Positions 9,711 through 20,550 of a DNA stretch of 64,000 bases are shown piece after piece. This DNA comes from Meghimatium bilineatum (lineage: Eukaryota > Mollusca > Gastropoda > Stylommatophora > Philomycidae): NCBI GenBank assembly GCA_034231615.1, contig CM067298.1, positions 50,945,832 to 51,009,831 of the forward strand, read 5' to 3'. Both the position numbers and the translations under genes were made by a program. The notes beneath the pieces were generated by a model. That model had not been told where the DNA came from, did no database searches, and was given only the letters and a program-made list of their open reading frames with translations. How positions within the stretch are numbered: position 1 is the stretch's first letter; every line of letters starts with the position of its first letter.

Positions 9711-10829
9711 AGCAGGCACGCAACTTACCCACTCCCGGCACGGGGAGGTAGTGACGAAAAATAACAATAGGGGACTCTTTCGAGGCCCGTAATTGGAATG
9801 AGTACACTTTAAACCCTTTAACGAGGATCTATTGAAGGGCAAGTCTGTGCCAGCAGAACCAGCTTCAATAGCGTATATTGAAGTTGTTGCAGTTAAAAAG
9901 CTCGTAGTTGGATCTCAGACGCAGGCGGGCGGTCCGGCTCGCGCCGGTTCACTGCCCGTTATCTCCTGCCCTACCGTCTGCCGGCTCTCTCCCGTGCGTG
10001 CTCTTCACTGAGAAATTAGAGTATTCAAAGCAGGCCTCGGCTGCCTGAATAATGGTGCATGGAATAATGGAATAGGACCTCGGTTCTATTTTGTTGGTTT
10101 TCGGAACAAACGGGGGCATTCGTATTGCGGCGTTAGAGGTGAAATTCTTGGATCGCCGCAAGACGAGCTACTGCGAAAGCATCGGTCAAGAATGTTTTCA
10201 TTAATCAAGAACGAAAGACATAGGCGCGAAGACGATCAGATACCGTCGTAGTTCTAACCATAAACGATACCGACTAGCGATTCGCAGGTGTTGCTTCGAT
10301 GACTCTGCGGGCAGCTTCCGGGAAACCAAAGTGTTTGGGTTCCGGGAGAAGTGTGGTTGCAAAGCTGAAACTTAAAGGAATTGACGGAATGGCACCACCA
10401 GAAGTGGAGCAAGCGGCTTAATTTGACTCAACACGGGAAAACTCACCCGGTCCGGAAACTGTAAGGATTGACAGATTGATAGCTCTTTCTTGATTCGGTG
10501 GGTGGTGGTACATGGCCGTTCTTAGTTGGTGGAGCGATTTGTCTGGTTAATTCCGATAACGTACGAGACTCTAGCCTATTAAATAGTTTGCCGGTTCCTC
10601 GATGCGCCGGCGCAACTTCTTAGAGGGACGAGTGGCGTTTAGCCACACGAGATTGAGCAATAACAGGTCTGTGATGCCCTTAGATGTCCGGGGCCGCACG
10701 CGCGCTACACTGAATGAATCAGTGTGGATGCCACCCTGGACCGAAAGAGTTGGGAAACCCGTTGAATCTCCTTCGTGCTAGGTATTGGGGCTTGTCATTC
10801 TTCCCCATGAAAGAGGAATTCCCAGTAGG
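9711..10829 (+). pseudogene. 18S rRNA pseudogene (central ~60%)
   Basis: The block starts in the conserved CAGCAGGC...ACTTACCCACTCCCGG region and runs through GTTGCAGTTAAAAAGCTCGT, GAGGTGAAATTCTTGGATCG, AAACTTAAAGGAATTGACGG, GGCTTAATTTGACTCAACAC and GGACGAGTGGCGTTTAGCC to GAGGAATTCCCAGTA. In eukaryotic 18S rRNA terms this is roughly nt 440 to 1690. Several losses make it non-functional: the invariant 530-loop CCGCGGTAA is deleted near 9857, about 40 nt are missing near 10011 and about 27 nt near 10107 (GGTTTTCGGAAC is followed directly by AACGGGGGC). The true 5' ~440 nt and 3' ~120 nt are absent. Base composition is far more GC-rich than the flanks. At its 3' end it joins repeat R1 without a gap. 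Confidence 0.95.
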
Positions 10830-11998
10830 ACCCAGGGTTAGCAGATAACCAAGATCCCAAATGTACCTCCTCGCGGTGCACCCTGGAAACAGAAATACAG
10901 CAGCTCGAACTGATTCTGGCAAAATTATTCGGGGATCGTGTCCGATAATGTGGAGGTAGCAGATGGCAAGAGATTTGACTGCATAAGAGACAGACAATAT
11001 CTCCGACACCACCAGCATCACCACATATAGCGACACTGTCGACATACAGTGAAGCTAGTCAGTCCAGTCCGAAAATTGGATGGCGGCCAATGTAAAATGC
11101 ACGTAAAGGTAGATGCATGGCGAGAGACAAATAGATTTCACACTGAGTACAATGAAACTATGAAAGGGCAGAACAGCGCTAGAGGGCAGCGAACTGCAAA
11201 TAGAAAGTGAAAAGTTCCTAGGAAAGGGGAACTACAAGCTCCGTCAGCTTGAGACGAGCTTCTAGTTACCTGTGCTCCTTACAAACAGAGACCCAGACCC
11301 AATTATTGGCACTCGGAAAAGCAAGAAGACCTAATCCAACTCTAATGTCAAGCCTTCCTAAACCGGAAATATGCTCGCGAAGAAAAAGGGATCCGTACCC
11401 GATGGGCTTACGCAAGAAAGGGACAACGATGGCAGTCCTGGCCCAACTATACTGTCAAGGTTTCCTATACCGGAAGTACACTTGCAGAGAGAAAGGGTTC
11501 AGTACCTGATGGGCTCAGGCGATATTGGGACAAGCTAGCTCATCTCGAGAACGCCTTGCTCTCAAACGCGTGGTGTGAGACTCGAACTTGGACAAGGCGT
11601 ACATGATGTCGGTGAATGACACCTCGGCTAAGAGGGCGAAAGAGCCAGGGTCCCCTTAAGGAACCAAGCTCACGGATGAGAAACGGTTCAGTACCCAATG
11701 GGCACAGGCACAGTACGTCCAATTACACGAGGCTAGTTCATAGACAGTGGAACACCTCGTGCGAAACAGACTAAAGCAAAAATCGACAGGGCGAAGAGTC
11801 ACCACATACACGCATGCCTGGAGACAGATATGGAGGCTGTCACAGACTAGGGTAGCCCACTCGAACTGTCAAGGCATGCCGAAATCGGATGTACTAGGCC
11901 TACAAGGAACATAACGGTGGCTCAACGTAATCACGCTCCCGGCGAAAATCGCACGGATATCCGTGCTGGTTACAATGTAGCGAACGCAAAAAAAAAAA
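10827..11998 (+). repeat. 1-kb dispersed repeat R1 fused to the 18S pseudogene, ending in poly(A)
   Basis: Begins at AGGACCCAGGGTTA, where 18S identity stops, and runs to an A11 run at 11988-11998. It is roughly 50% GC, unlike its ~33% GC surroundings. A second, more decayed copy without 18S lies at 4060-5063 on the minus strand and is collinear over about 1 kb. Three internal subrepeats of ~100 bp centred on CCGGAA...GATGGGC-like text start near 11350, 11455 and 11650. No long open frame is convincing. The octamer TTAATTTC occurs just before the 18S block (9700-9707) and just after the A-run (12004-12011), compatible with a short target-site duplication around the whole 2.3-kb chimera. Confidence 0.7.
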
Positions 11999-12011
11999 TA
12001 CCTTTAATTTC

Positions 12012-12509
12012 GGTTTTATATTGGAATAAGTGGGATTTTATCCCACATTTATTTCCATGAAAACGACCTTTGTTCACACTGTATTTTCAGTGTAGTTATA
12101 TTTTTCTTAACACTGTCACAAATTATTCTTATGTATACGCTGTAGACGATTGCTCTAAAGAATTATATTTTCCGCAAATATTCAATTAGTTGTTGAAATA
12201 TTTCATGATGTGCACATTCAGTATTATATTTTTTAAGGTTGATATTTTTTATCGTTTATATTAATTTATAATATTCTAGTACAGACTATGTCTTTGTGTC
12301 TTAACGAATGCCCTTCATTATACTATTTCGCATATTTAAACTGTAACAAGAATGTACATATCAATGTGTTTCAGCTGATCAATGGCTAATTGGAAAACAT
12401 CCTTCTAAAATAACTAGGAGAGTTTTCTCGTAATTTTCGTTGGCTGTTGACATGAAGGAAGTATAAATATATTGGTCAGTTATGCCGTGCTACTCTGCTC
12501 TCAGCCATT
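12012..12509. other. Anonymous AT-rich sequence
   Basis: Nothing recognisable between the chimera and the tRNA-like element. Confidence 0.4.
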
Positions 12510-12730
12510 TATGTGTGAGGATCTCCCTGGCATAGCCGTTCTCTTTATGTTCAAGGAGTCGCAGGTTCGAATCCCACTCGCGACATCTTATTCATAAGGT
12601 TGATTGTTTCAGAGATTCCTGGGGGTTACCACTTGAAGCTACACAATTACGTGTTATAAGTGTTACCCTCGATAGGCGGCGCACGCTTCTTTAAGAGGCA
12701 CAGAGTACCTACGAGGTAACCCATGTACAA
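12510..12730 (+). mobile_element. Possible tRNA-derived SINE
   Basis: A-box-like TGGCATAGCCG (12528-12538) and a perfect B box GGTTCGAATCC (12564-12574), 36 nt apart, slightly shorter than in tRNAs. No acceptor-stem pairing is visible, so a functional tRNA is unlikely. The downstream segment to about 12730 is more GC-rich than its flanks and may be the SINE body, but no second copy was seen in the window. Confidence 0.45.
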
Positions 12731-14771
12731 CTAAGTCAATCCTCAACTTCTCCTGTGTATTTTTGTGTGAGTGTAGAGAATCGTAATACTGTACGGGTTC
12801 TGCTATCATTAATTCATGCTCTCCTGTGTCCTCCACTTCTTCCCACTTAATTGTTCCTTGGAGGATACTGTCTAGGAATGTATATATACATAAAATTGAG
12901 TTTCATTAATGTTGTGTGAGTGCACTATGATCTAGTAATTATATGGAATTGTGTGTTGGGCTGTTTCTCTATTAATTGCAATGTTACTGTAGCTTAGGAA
13001 AAAAACATATTGCAGCTGATTTGGTCTCCTGTATATTTTGAATTCTTATCATCCAATATTTAAGAACTTCCTGCGATATGTATTTTCAAATGAATTTAAT
13101 TTATTTAAAGTTATTTTGAATTTATTCATTTAGTTATGTTAATCCACGTGGATACTACCTGCATCTCCCTAACGGAAAATACAGTATGATTGTTTTAAAA
13201 AAAAGTTATTTACAAAGAATTGAGTTATTATTTATTACGAACTGTATATTGATTGTAAAGTGCGTATTATTACATTTTTGCTATTTTATTGCGTATGTGA
13301 TAATGCAGAAACAACCATGTGATTTCTATACTATATGTACATAAATATCCTCTACCTTCTGATACTACGAAATGTTTTCACAAATTTTTTCGGCAGCTTA
13401 CGAAGAGTAAAGATGGACCAGCGAAAGTTAACAGAGAACCAGAGCACCTTGGTTGATATGGCAAAGGTAGGATTACACAGTATAACTGTATTGTCTCGGC
13501 TGTTAGAACTTAATGACATATGTCTGTTCTTTAACAGATTGTAATTTCTATGAGACATTTTCTTAGGCGTGAGTCGTGTGAAGTGTGCTCAAATTTTGTG
13601 GTTTCATTTATTGCTATTTGTTTGGTGTGCAATGTTTCTATTTTTATTTTTCTCTTCTCTTCCATGCAACTATTTTTTCCCAATTCTGTGTTAAAATATA
13701 AAGCACTCTGTTGTGTTGAGTGACGTGTTACCAGAGGCAACTCTTTGATAAGTTACTGCACTTTTGTTTTCTCCAACGCACTGGTTGTTATATATCTTAT
13801 TTATAGATGAGCTGTCATGTCAGTTTTGGAATGCTGCCATCAATTTAGTGCACAAATCGTTCATATTCCTTTTGGTAATAATTAAAGTGACCTCATTATA
13901 TTGGGAGACATGATATTTTTGTACTCAATCAAAACAGAAAATGACGACAACCGTAAACTTTTTCTACAAATGTTATTAAATTTTGTATAATCAGTTTTGG
14001 AGAGGAATTCACACAACAAAATTACATTTTACAAGTTATATAATAATAACATTTAGAAAAAGTCACAAACAGTGAGAAAACCATAATTTTAATTACCCAA
14101 AAATTTTAATATTCAAAATGCATCAGAGAACTTCGCTTTCATCGCCGATTGCATCTTAGATTATCGAACATGTCAAATCTGTTCTTTTTTTAACTTAAAC
14201 TCCGATTTTGTCTTTATCATCTTGAGCTGGTTTACCTCTTGTGCTATCATGTATTTATTATCATGCACATGTTCCGTGATGGTAGTATATGTGATCTTTG
14301 ATCGCAACAACATTAAATATGCAGTTATGTACATCAGCTCTACCACTGATGCCATGATAACTTTCTGCCATGTCATAATATCATACTATCTAGTTCCGTC
14401 TTTCTCTGCCGACCTCTTTCCTTTCAATTTTGCCTTTTGTTACATTGTATTACAAATCTCTTCGTTTAATAATGTGGCCAATAAACATGATCTGTTTCTT
14501 TCTTATGTTGATACATTAGTGGATGTTCACAAATATGTCAACAATATATTGCCAATATTTTTATCCCCCCGCCCCTCTTCCACTAGCAATAAATATCAGG
14601 AATTGAGAAATTATATCCATAATATTAACTCGCTACCTCCATCTTAAAGTTGTCTTCAGTAAAAATAAAAAAACCAAAATCAGATAATTTGTTTTCACAT
14701 TTTAGAACAAAGAAGTTTCAAATTCACATTAATTGGTGTATAAAAGAAACAGTATTGTTTGACGTCAACGT
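12731..14771. other. Anonymous AT-rich sequence
   Basis: No recognised coding relic. A 141-residue hydrophobic frame at 14222-14647 has no family resemblance; part of it (14490-14580) weakly resembles the reverse complement of 62490-62610. Confidence 0.4.
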
Positions 14772-16180
14772 TTGCAAACCAACCCTGGTATTGTCAACAA
14801 TGGTAAAACTATTTTAGATCCCTTACCCTTAGTTGGTAAAATACTACTGTACATTTTAATGAAAAGAATACATAACAAGATGGAGGATGAGATCCACGAA
14901 GTGCAAGTATGTTTCAGAACTGGCAGAGGCACTAGAGATCATATATTTAACATGAGGAAGTCATAGAGAAATGTAGAGAGTATAACATCGAATTACACGC
15001 ATGCTTCATAGACTACACCAAAGCAATCAGATGTGTCAATCACCATCAATTATGGGAAATAATGAACGATATGTGTTTCCCAAAACACATTACTCGACTA
15101 CTAGCAGAGCTGTATAAAGATCAAGCATCAGTGGTAAAAGTGGAGGGTGCAAGACCTGAGTGGTTCGATGTACAGAAAGGAGTAAGACAAGGCTGTACCG
15201 TGTCTCTATAAGTGTTCAACATCTATGAGGAAAATATATTGAGGAACGTGAGGCAAGAAACAATGAAACCTGATTTCAGACCCATAAATATAAGTGGGCT
15301 GCAGATGCCATACATTAGATATGCAGAGGACAGAGTTCTATTAACAACAAACGAACAAGCACCTCTGAACATAATTAAGTCAAACCAAAAGTTCAGCGAA
15401 CAGCAAAACATGTTCTTAAATATGAAAAATACAAAATTATTGGCAACTGATAAAACTAAATCAAGACCTAAATTTATTATTTTGAACAGCAATCTAGAGG
15501 AAGTTACAAATTTGGATTATTTAGGAACAAATATAACCAATGCGGGGGACTGCGCAGTTGAGATCAAGAGATGAACAGCAATGGCGCTGGCAAAATTAAA
15601 ACAGCTAAAGAAACTATGGCAGGGTACTAACATAAGAACCAAATTGTGTTTACTACGAACATGTGTGTTTCCTGTGGCGACACGTGGATGTGAAGCATGG
15701 ACACTAAATAAAACAGTGGCCAAGAAAATAACATCATTTGAATTAAAGTGAACAGGGCCGGTCTTGGGCCATTGCAACCTATGCGGACCCATTGGGCCCC
15801 GCACTTCATAGGCCCATAAATTAATATTAGAATTTATTTTATTATCCTCTTCCCTACCCAGACTGGGCCCCGCGCAATCCGTTTCGCATTGGGCCCCACA
15901 ATTGTTTGAGCCGGCTCTGCTTCTGAACACCATATTAAAGAAAAAGCTAGTTTTATTTTGGTCACATTAAGAGACACGAGGGCATGAAGAGATTGTTACT
16001 TGAGGGGATGATAGAAGGCAACAGGGATAAAGGCCGCCCAAGACGCCGTTGGACAAAAGACATTCAGGAATGCCTTCGCATGTCACTAGAAGAGACAGGA
16101 CAACTTGCTCAAGACCGCGGAGAATTCAAGAGATCCATAGGAAAGATTTCGTTCTGGAAAGAATATGTCACCTGATGATG
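14772..16180 (+). pseudogene. RTE/BovB-like LINE relic (RT to C-terminus), split by a MITE
   Basis: RT segments in order: LVGKILLYILMKRIHNKME and CFRTGRGTRDHIFNMR (14838-14960, RT fingers), HACFIDYTKA (14997-15026, motif A with its Asp), GVRQGCTVSL then a stop (15179-15210, motif B), MPYIRYAEDRVLL (15307-15345, motif C), YLGTNITNAGD (15519-15551, thumb), CLLRTCVFPVATRGCEAW (15647-15700). After the inserted MITE it resumes with RHEGMKRLLLEG, GRPRRRWTKDIQECL and an end at FWKEYVT (16171). Motif C reads YAED where the family has YADD, so one catalytic Asp is replaced by Glu. Stops occur at 14964, 15209 and 15572. Just beyond the end is a short (TGA)n tail. The C-terminal wording (GRPRRRW.KDI) matches the relic at 30660-31185 and is of the type seen in RTE-clade elements; clade assignment is inferred. 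Confidence 0.88.
15753..15919. mobile_element. 167-bp hAT-like MITE inserted in a LINE
   Basis: Begins CAGGGCCGG and ends CCGGCTCTG, imperfect terminal inverted repeats typical of hAT elements (CAGRGCCGG). Inside, GGGCCCCGC occurs twice and GGGCCCA/GGGCCCC motifs are symmetric. It interrupts the LINE reading frame at both ends. The expected 8-bp duplication is weak: AAAGTGAA before and CTTCTGAA after share only the last four bases. Confidence 0.7.
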
Positions 16181-16473
16181 ATACCCGTAGCTATTGACGT
16201 ACGTTATGGGAAACTCCTAATGTCCTTCTGGTGTGAATCTGACTCAGTAGGCCCACATATTAGTTGGTTTTCTATGAATTTTATACAAAGTATTTCTTTA
16301 TTTGCAGTGCTGTATTTGTATAAGCCACATTTTTCTTTATTACTCTATACCACTGAGAACGTAAAGGTGTCCACATTCGTTACTTCCGAGTAGGCCTATT
16401 TCAAGTACGTCCGAAGTTCTGTATTCATGACTAACATTCATACCGTTCTATCATAAAATATGCATGTCCTCAG
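16181..16473. other. Anonymous sequence
   Basis: Sequence 3' of the LINE relic; nothing recognised. Confidence 0.35.
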
Positions 16474-16622
16474 AGGAGTGTCTTTCATGATAGCTTGTCA
16501 CATGTACCTGTTTCATGATAGTTTGTTAAATATACCTGTTTCATTATAGTTCTTCAAATGTACCTGTGTCATGATAGTTTGTAAAATGTACCTGTTTCAT
16601 GATAGTTTTTTTAATGTACCTA
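16474..16622. repeat. 28-bp tandem repeat, ~5 copies
   Basis: Diverged units of about 28 bp with the core ACCTGTTTCATGATAGTTTG. Unit ends vary most. Confidence 0.9.
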
Positions 16623-17509
16623 TATTATTTCCAGGGGGTGTAGTTTGTGTAATGTTCTGTTAGTAGAATGTGTCATTGGTTGTTGATAGTCATAAATATA
16701 TAAGATATGCCAGAGGTTGTATTTGATGACAGTGCAAACTGCCTTATGCATCCATCCGATAATTAGTAGAAAATTAATATCAATCACAGAGTTTAAAACA
16801 GAAATCAATAACACATCTTGCAATTTTAATTTGTGGTTCCTAACGAGATCGAAAACGAAATACAGAAGGAACACAGAAAAACATAAAAGGTGAGGGGTCT
16901 CAGAACTGTCGATGAGGGACACATGAAAGTAATTACTTGAGCGTAGAACAAGAATTATAACGATAAAGCTTAAAACATTATTTAAAAACCGCTTAACAGC
17001 AATGATGACCTGTAAAGAAAAGCAATTTCTTTTTTTTTTTTAGCAGCTGGAAAGAAGGAGGGGATGTTCAAAGAATGTGGCCCAAATCGAGATAGTCGTA
17101 TAAGACGGTAGAGAACTAATTGAAATCAAGCACACATTACAGTATTTCAGGAAACAACATATTAATACCTATCTTTGTCTCTATCCATGCATCCAACCAT
17201 CCATCTATCTCTCTCTCTCTCCCGCTATATATATATATTTCCTTTAGCACCGAATACGGGGTATAGTGCAGAAACTTGAGCACTTGAGCCCTCCAGTTTG
17301 AGTAATGTGATGCTACTGTTACTAATTCTTGCATGTTGTTGAGATCAATAGGCATACCCTCATCGATGGTTGTTCTGCAAAGTGTCTCAGACACTCTTTA
17401 AGACACTACACTGTTCAAACTATTATTCGATAAAACATCGAAAACGTGATACCAATAATTTGCATAAGGACATCACAGATAATCATTACCCCTTCCCTGA
17501 AGAATAGTT
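16623..17509. other. Anonymous sequence with short simple repeats
   Basis: Contains a T-run at 17031-17041, a CT tract near 17208-17222 and a short TA tract near 17227-17238. No gene or element was recognised. Confidence 0.45.
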
Positions 17510-17517
17510 ACATGTAG

Positions 17518-17990
17518 ATACTGACGGATCCACAATTAGTGCTACCATTAAATATGGTATGTAGTATGCATGCATTATCCAGAAAGTTTATGCGACGATC
17601 TTCTTCGTGCATGCGGGACGATATGTTCCAAATATGAAGCTGAAATGTATGCACTGAAAACAGTATTATACCCTCTCAGAACTATTTTAGTTCACTTCTA
17701 TCAAGGGCTTACGTCATATGTACCTCGTATGTTTAATGATGTGGATGATGGCTGCGCTGCAAGTACCAGAGAATGGTGAAGATTGTAAATCTAAACATCT
17801 CCAACTAACCCTAGATGTTGAATAGCTTATCATATCAAATGTCGTCAACATTAGTAAGCAGTGGAATCCCGGGCATTTAAATAATAATGAAAATGTTAAG
17901 GCTGACAAATAATTGAATCAAACAAAGACGATAACACCTTTACAAAACAATAGCGCTCTACAGAGGCACTAAAAGAAGAAAGACTGCACA
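17518..17990 (+). pseudogene. LINE RNase H domain relic
   Basis: Type I RNase H landmarks occur in order but in different frames: DTDGST at 17518-17535 (first catalytic Asp), RACGTICSKYEAEMYALKT at 17606-17662 (catalytic Glu in the EAEMYAL helix), and QWNPGHLNNNENVKADK at 17859-17909 (the PGH...N..AD motif). RNase H follows RT in several LINE clades. Multiple stops intervene, and the RT that should precede it is not visible immediately upstream. Confidence 0.75.
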
Positions 17991-18119
17991 CACAAAATAT
18001 GTTGATGAAGAGATGAGTAATAGTGGGCACCAGCAAACATATGTTCTCACATATACAAATGTAAACTCAAAGGATATCACTAGTCTTGAAAAAAGAGATC
18101 ATGGTATGATCTGGACATG

Positions 18120-18245
18120 ATTTTTCTACAACCCTCCGAATGGCCAAGGACAGAGATTTTTTGAAGGCGTTTTGTGCTGACGTCCTCAATTTGGCTTCCC
18201 AAAGTCGCTGACGGGTTATGGGTCTTACTATTATAAAGAGAGATC
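18120..18245 (+). pseudogene. LINE 3'-end relic
   Basis: Reads RMAKDRDFLKAFCADVLNLA at about 18140-18199, then GGGTTATGGGTCTTACTATTA. The MAxDRxxW/F helix near the C-terminus and the GGTTATGGGTCTTA ending match LINE 3' ends at 8690-9655 and 25480-25605. It could belong to the same element as the RNase H relic 200 bp upstream, but no continuous frame links them. Confidence 0.6.
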
Positions 18246-18544
18246 AAAGTATCATCTTCCATTTCCGATTCCAGCACATATCAGCTACTAATCAGAATCT
18301 AACCACAAAACGCTCCAGAGTTTCAACTAAGTAATCACCATTTGGAAACAGTTGACCACCAGCTATTAACATGTAAAACACTTGAGATGGCAGGGAGAGT
18401 TGTTTTTCTGAGACCAGACAAATGAACACAATATATGGCTTAAAGAAACAACTGGCAAACATCTGCATATATCGCTGCATTGGTTTCAGCACAAGGGCAA
18501 AAACACAAGAGCCACTGCAATTTTTCTTTCAGTTTTGATGGTTC

Positions 18545-18785
18545 GTTATACTTTTCTTTTAGAATACAAGAACCAAATGAATATTGCTTTTATAGATGAG
18601 GAGATAGTGTTCGACCGAAGGAATAGAGAACTAATGTGGAGTATTCTAGAAAAGTATGGAATAAAAGGAAAATTATTAGACTGTGTAAAAGTTATATACA
18701 GAGATAGTGAAAGTGCAGCTAGAACAAATTCATGACTTATAAAGTGGTTTTCAGTAAATGGAGTTTTTCAGGAGATTTTCAATAA
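18545..18785 (+). pseudogene. LINE RT relic (motif A to B)
   Basis: A 67-codon frame reads MNIAFIDEEIVFDRRNREL, LEKYGIKGKLLDCVKVIYRD, then a stop (18733) and KWFSVNGVFQEIF. This is RT motif A (AFID....FDR) and the following helix up to motif B (normally SGVRQG). Motif A keeps its first Asp. It stops abruptly at 18785, next to a piece of an apparently different LINE family. Confidence 0.8.
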
Positions 18786-18930
18786 ACAATGATGGTCAAT
18801 CAACTGCGTACTGGAACCGTCAGTCAACGTGTAATGGCGGCTACACTCAAGGAGAGATCTGATCACCTATGGACTTGTCCAGAGTGCAGTGACGATGATC
18901 CAACGACTAACTTAATATACACAAACTCAC
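18786..18930 (+). pseudogene. LINE C-terminal tail relic (LWxCPxC family)
   Basis: Reads VNQLRTGTVSQR...LKERSDHLWTCPECSDDD. The NQL..GT.S.....LERR.EHLW.CP signature recurs in the minus-strand relics at 22905-23320 (where it follows an RNase H domain) and 50900-51110. It is the extreme C-terminus of that LINE protein, joined here directly to an RT fragment with the rest missing, either by deletion or by separate insertions. Confidence 0.7.
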
Positions 18931-20066
18931 GGAAGAAAGTTAAAAGTAGCGTCACTTTAAAAGGATCAATATTTCACATGGCTGGATTAAAGATGGACTC
19001 GACTATGAGCATTTATTTTCCTAATCTAAATTATTTAAAGAAAATATAAACGCTGATTAAGAATGCATTACTGTAACATAATCATCATTTATATGTAAAC
19101 GTATAGTGTAAAATGGTATATATTTAGATCACGTGGACTTCTCCAACATGGCTCTCCCACATCTTGAAGCGGATAATGCTACAGAAAATAAACATTTCCA
19201 ATATATATCCCAAATTGAGGATTACTACACGATGCATGAATACAAAATAACGATGTAACGTTCCAGAAATGTCATAAATAGCACTAGCTACCCGTTAGCA
19301 GAACAGACGGTACTATTCCCTATGCAGATGTATGTGTATCTTATCAAATTTCGAGCGCTATCTAGGGTAATCATATTACTTGTACATGTAGTTGGATGAG
19401 TAGGCTTATGCCTATCATGTCATTTTTATACATTCTTCCAATGTCAGAATTCGTTGCTTTGTCGAATTTATATAATATAATTATTGATCGTTCATTCAGT
19501 GCTTGTTCTCTTAGGCTATGATAAATACACAAACTACAAGACTTCATCATCTCCAATAGGTGTTCAATTATATTAAATGCATACATGATATAAACTCACA
19601 TTAATGTATAATTGATGTATGTTTGATGTATACTTGATTGATAGATGGTTGATGTTGGGAGAAGAAAAGAAATAAGACAAGGGAAATGGTGGATTAATAA
19701 TATTACTGACTAAACAGGTTTAAGCTTTTCCACATTGGAACAATGAACTGATAACAGAATCATAGCACGGTATGTCGATATTTTTCAGCCTATATTTATA
19801 TATTTATCAGCAGATAGAATATACCATACCTACGACCCTGAATGGTTATGAAATTGATGGTAATGGTGATTGCTAGACATTTAAACTTATACAACAAACT
19901 CGTGACTAATATAGATTGTCAATCAAGCGCGATCAGCTCATCTCAAACAGGAAAATCCAAATGTGCATCATTGAGCTTTTCCTAATCATGATCGGTCAAA
20001 TGTGCACTATCTGTTTATGACAAACCATAACAGTCAAAACTTGCACTATTAACTTGTGACATTATC
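18931..20066. other. Anonymous AT-rich sequence
   Basis: No recognised relic. The word CCTACGACCCTG...GGTTATG near 19829-19846 resembles the LINE 3' ends listed at 18120 and 25480 but is too short to call. Confidence 0.4.
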
Positions 20067-20190
20067 ATGAAAGTTAGAACCTACACCATTACTGTATGAT
20101 GGATCATGAAAGTTAGAACCTACACCATTACTGTATGATGGATCATGAAAGTTAGAACCTACACCATTACTGTATGATGGATCATGAAAT
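20067..20190. repeat. 39-bp tandem repeat, 3 copies
   Basis: Three copies of a 39-bp unit with ATGAAAGTTAGAACCTACAC. The copies are essentially identical until the third decays at 20184. Confidence 0.95.
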
Positions 20191-20300
20191 TCCAAACGTA
20201 TACTATTAAATCATCCTCTACACCTTCTCATACCTCTGTGACTGCAAGTCTCTCAATTTCTTCGCCTGTGACTTCGCTGTAGTGAAGAAGTGAAAAGCAC

Positions 20301-20550
20301 CCGAGATAATTAACTACGTCCACTGACGCTTATAACCGGACTCATTCCCCAGTTAAGGCGAAAATGTTTTTCTGGTCGCTACGGCTGCTGGGTGGACCCA
20401 TGCTTAAATTGGTATCGGATTGATCTGGGAAGAAAAGACTGCAAGCGAGAGACGATGGCTACTGTCGTCCTGTATCAGAGGCACTGAAGTGTGAGATCGC
20501 CAACATATCATACCCCTAGAGCATTAATAAATGCTTAGGGTTAACTTTAA
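20301..20550 (+). mobile_element. tRNA-derived SINE (family 4), diverged copy
   Basis: Aligns along its length with the better copy at 56826-57075: CTCATTCCCCAGTT (B-box region), a body block CGGCTGCTGGGTGGACCCA, GATTGATCTGGGAAG, GATGGCTACTG, GTGTGAGATCGCCAACAT and the 3' end TAATAAATGCT. The A box is degraded. Confidence 0.8.

Noticed and set aside
9949-11722. Protein-coding frames inside the 18S/R1 chimera
   Set aside because: Those within 9711-10829 are antisense readings of rRNA; those beyond lack any domain and are not conserved in the second R1 copy.
12510-12590. Functional tRNA gene
   Set aside because: A and B boxes are present but too close together, and no acceptor stem pairs.
14222-14647. 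141-codon hydrophobic frame as a membrane protein
   Set aside because: No recognisable family, T-rich composition explains the hydrophobicity, and the complementary strand is open too.
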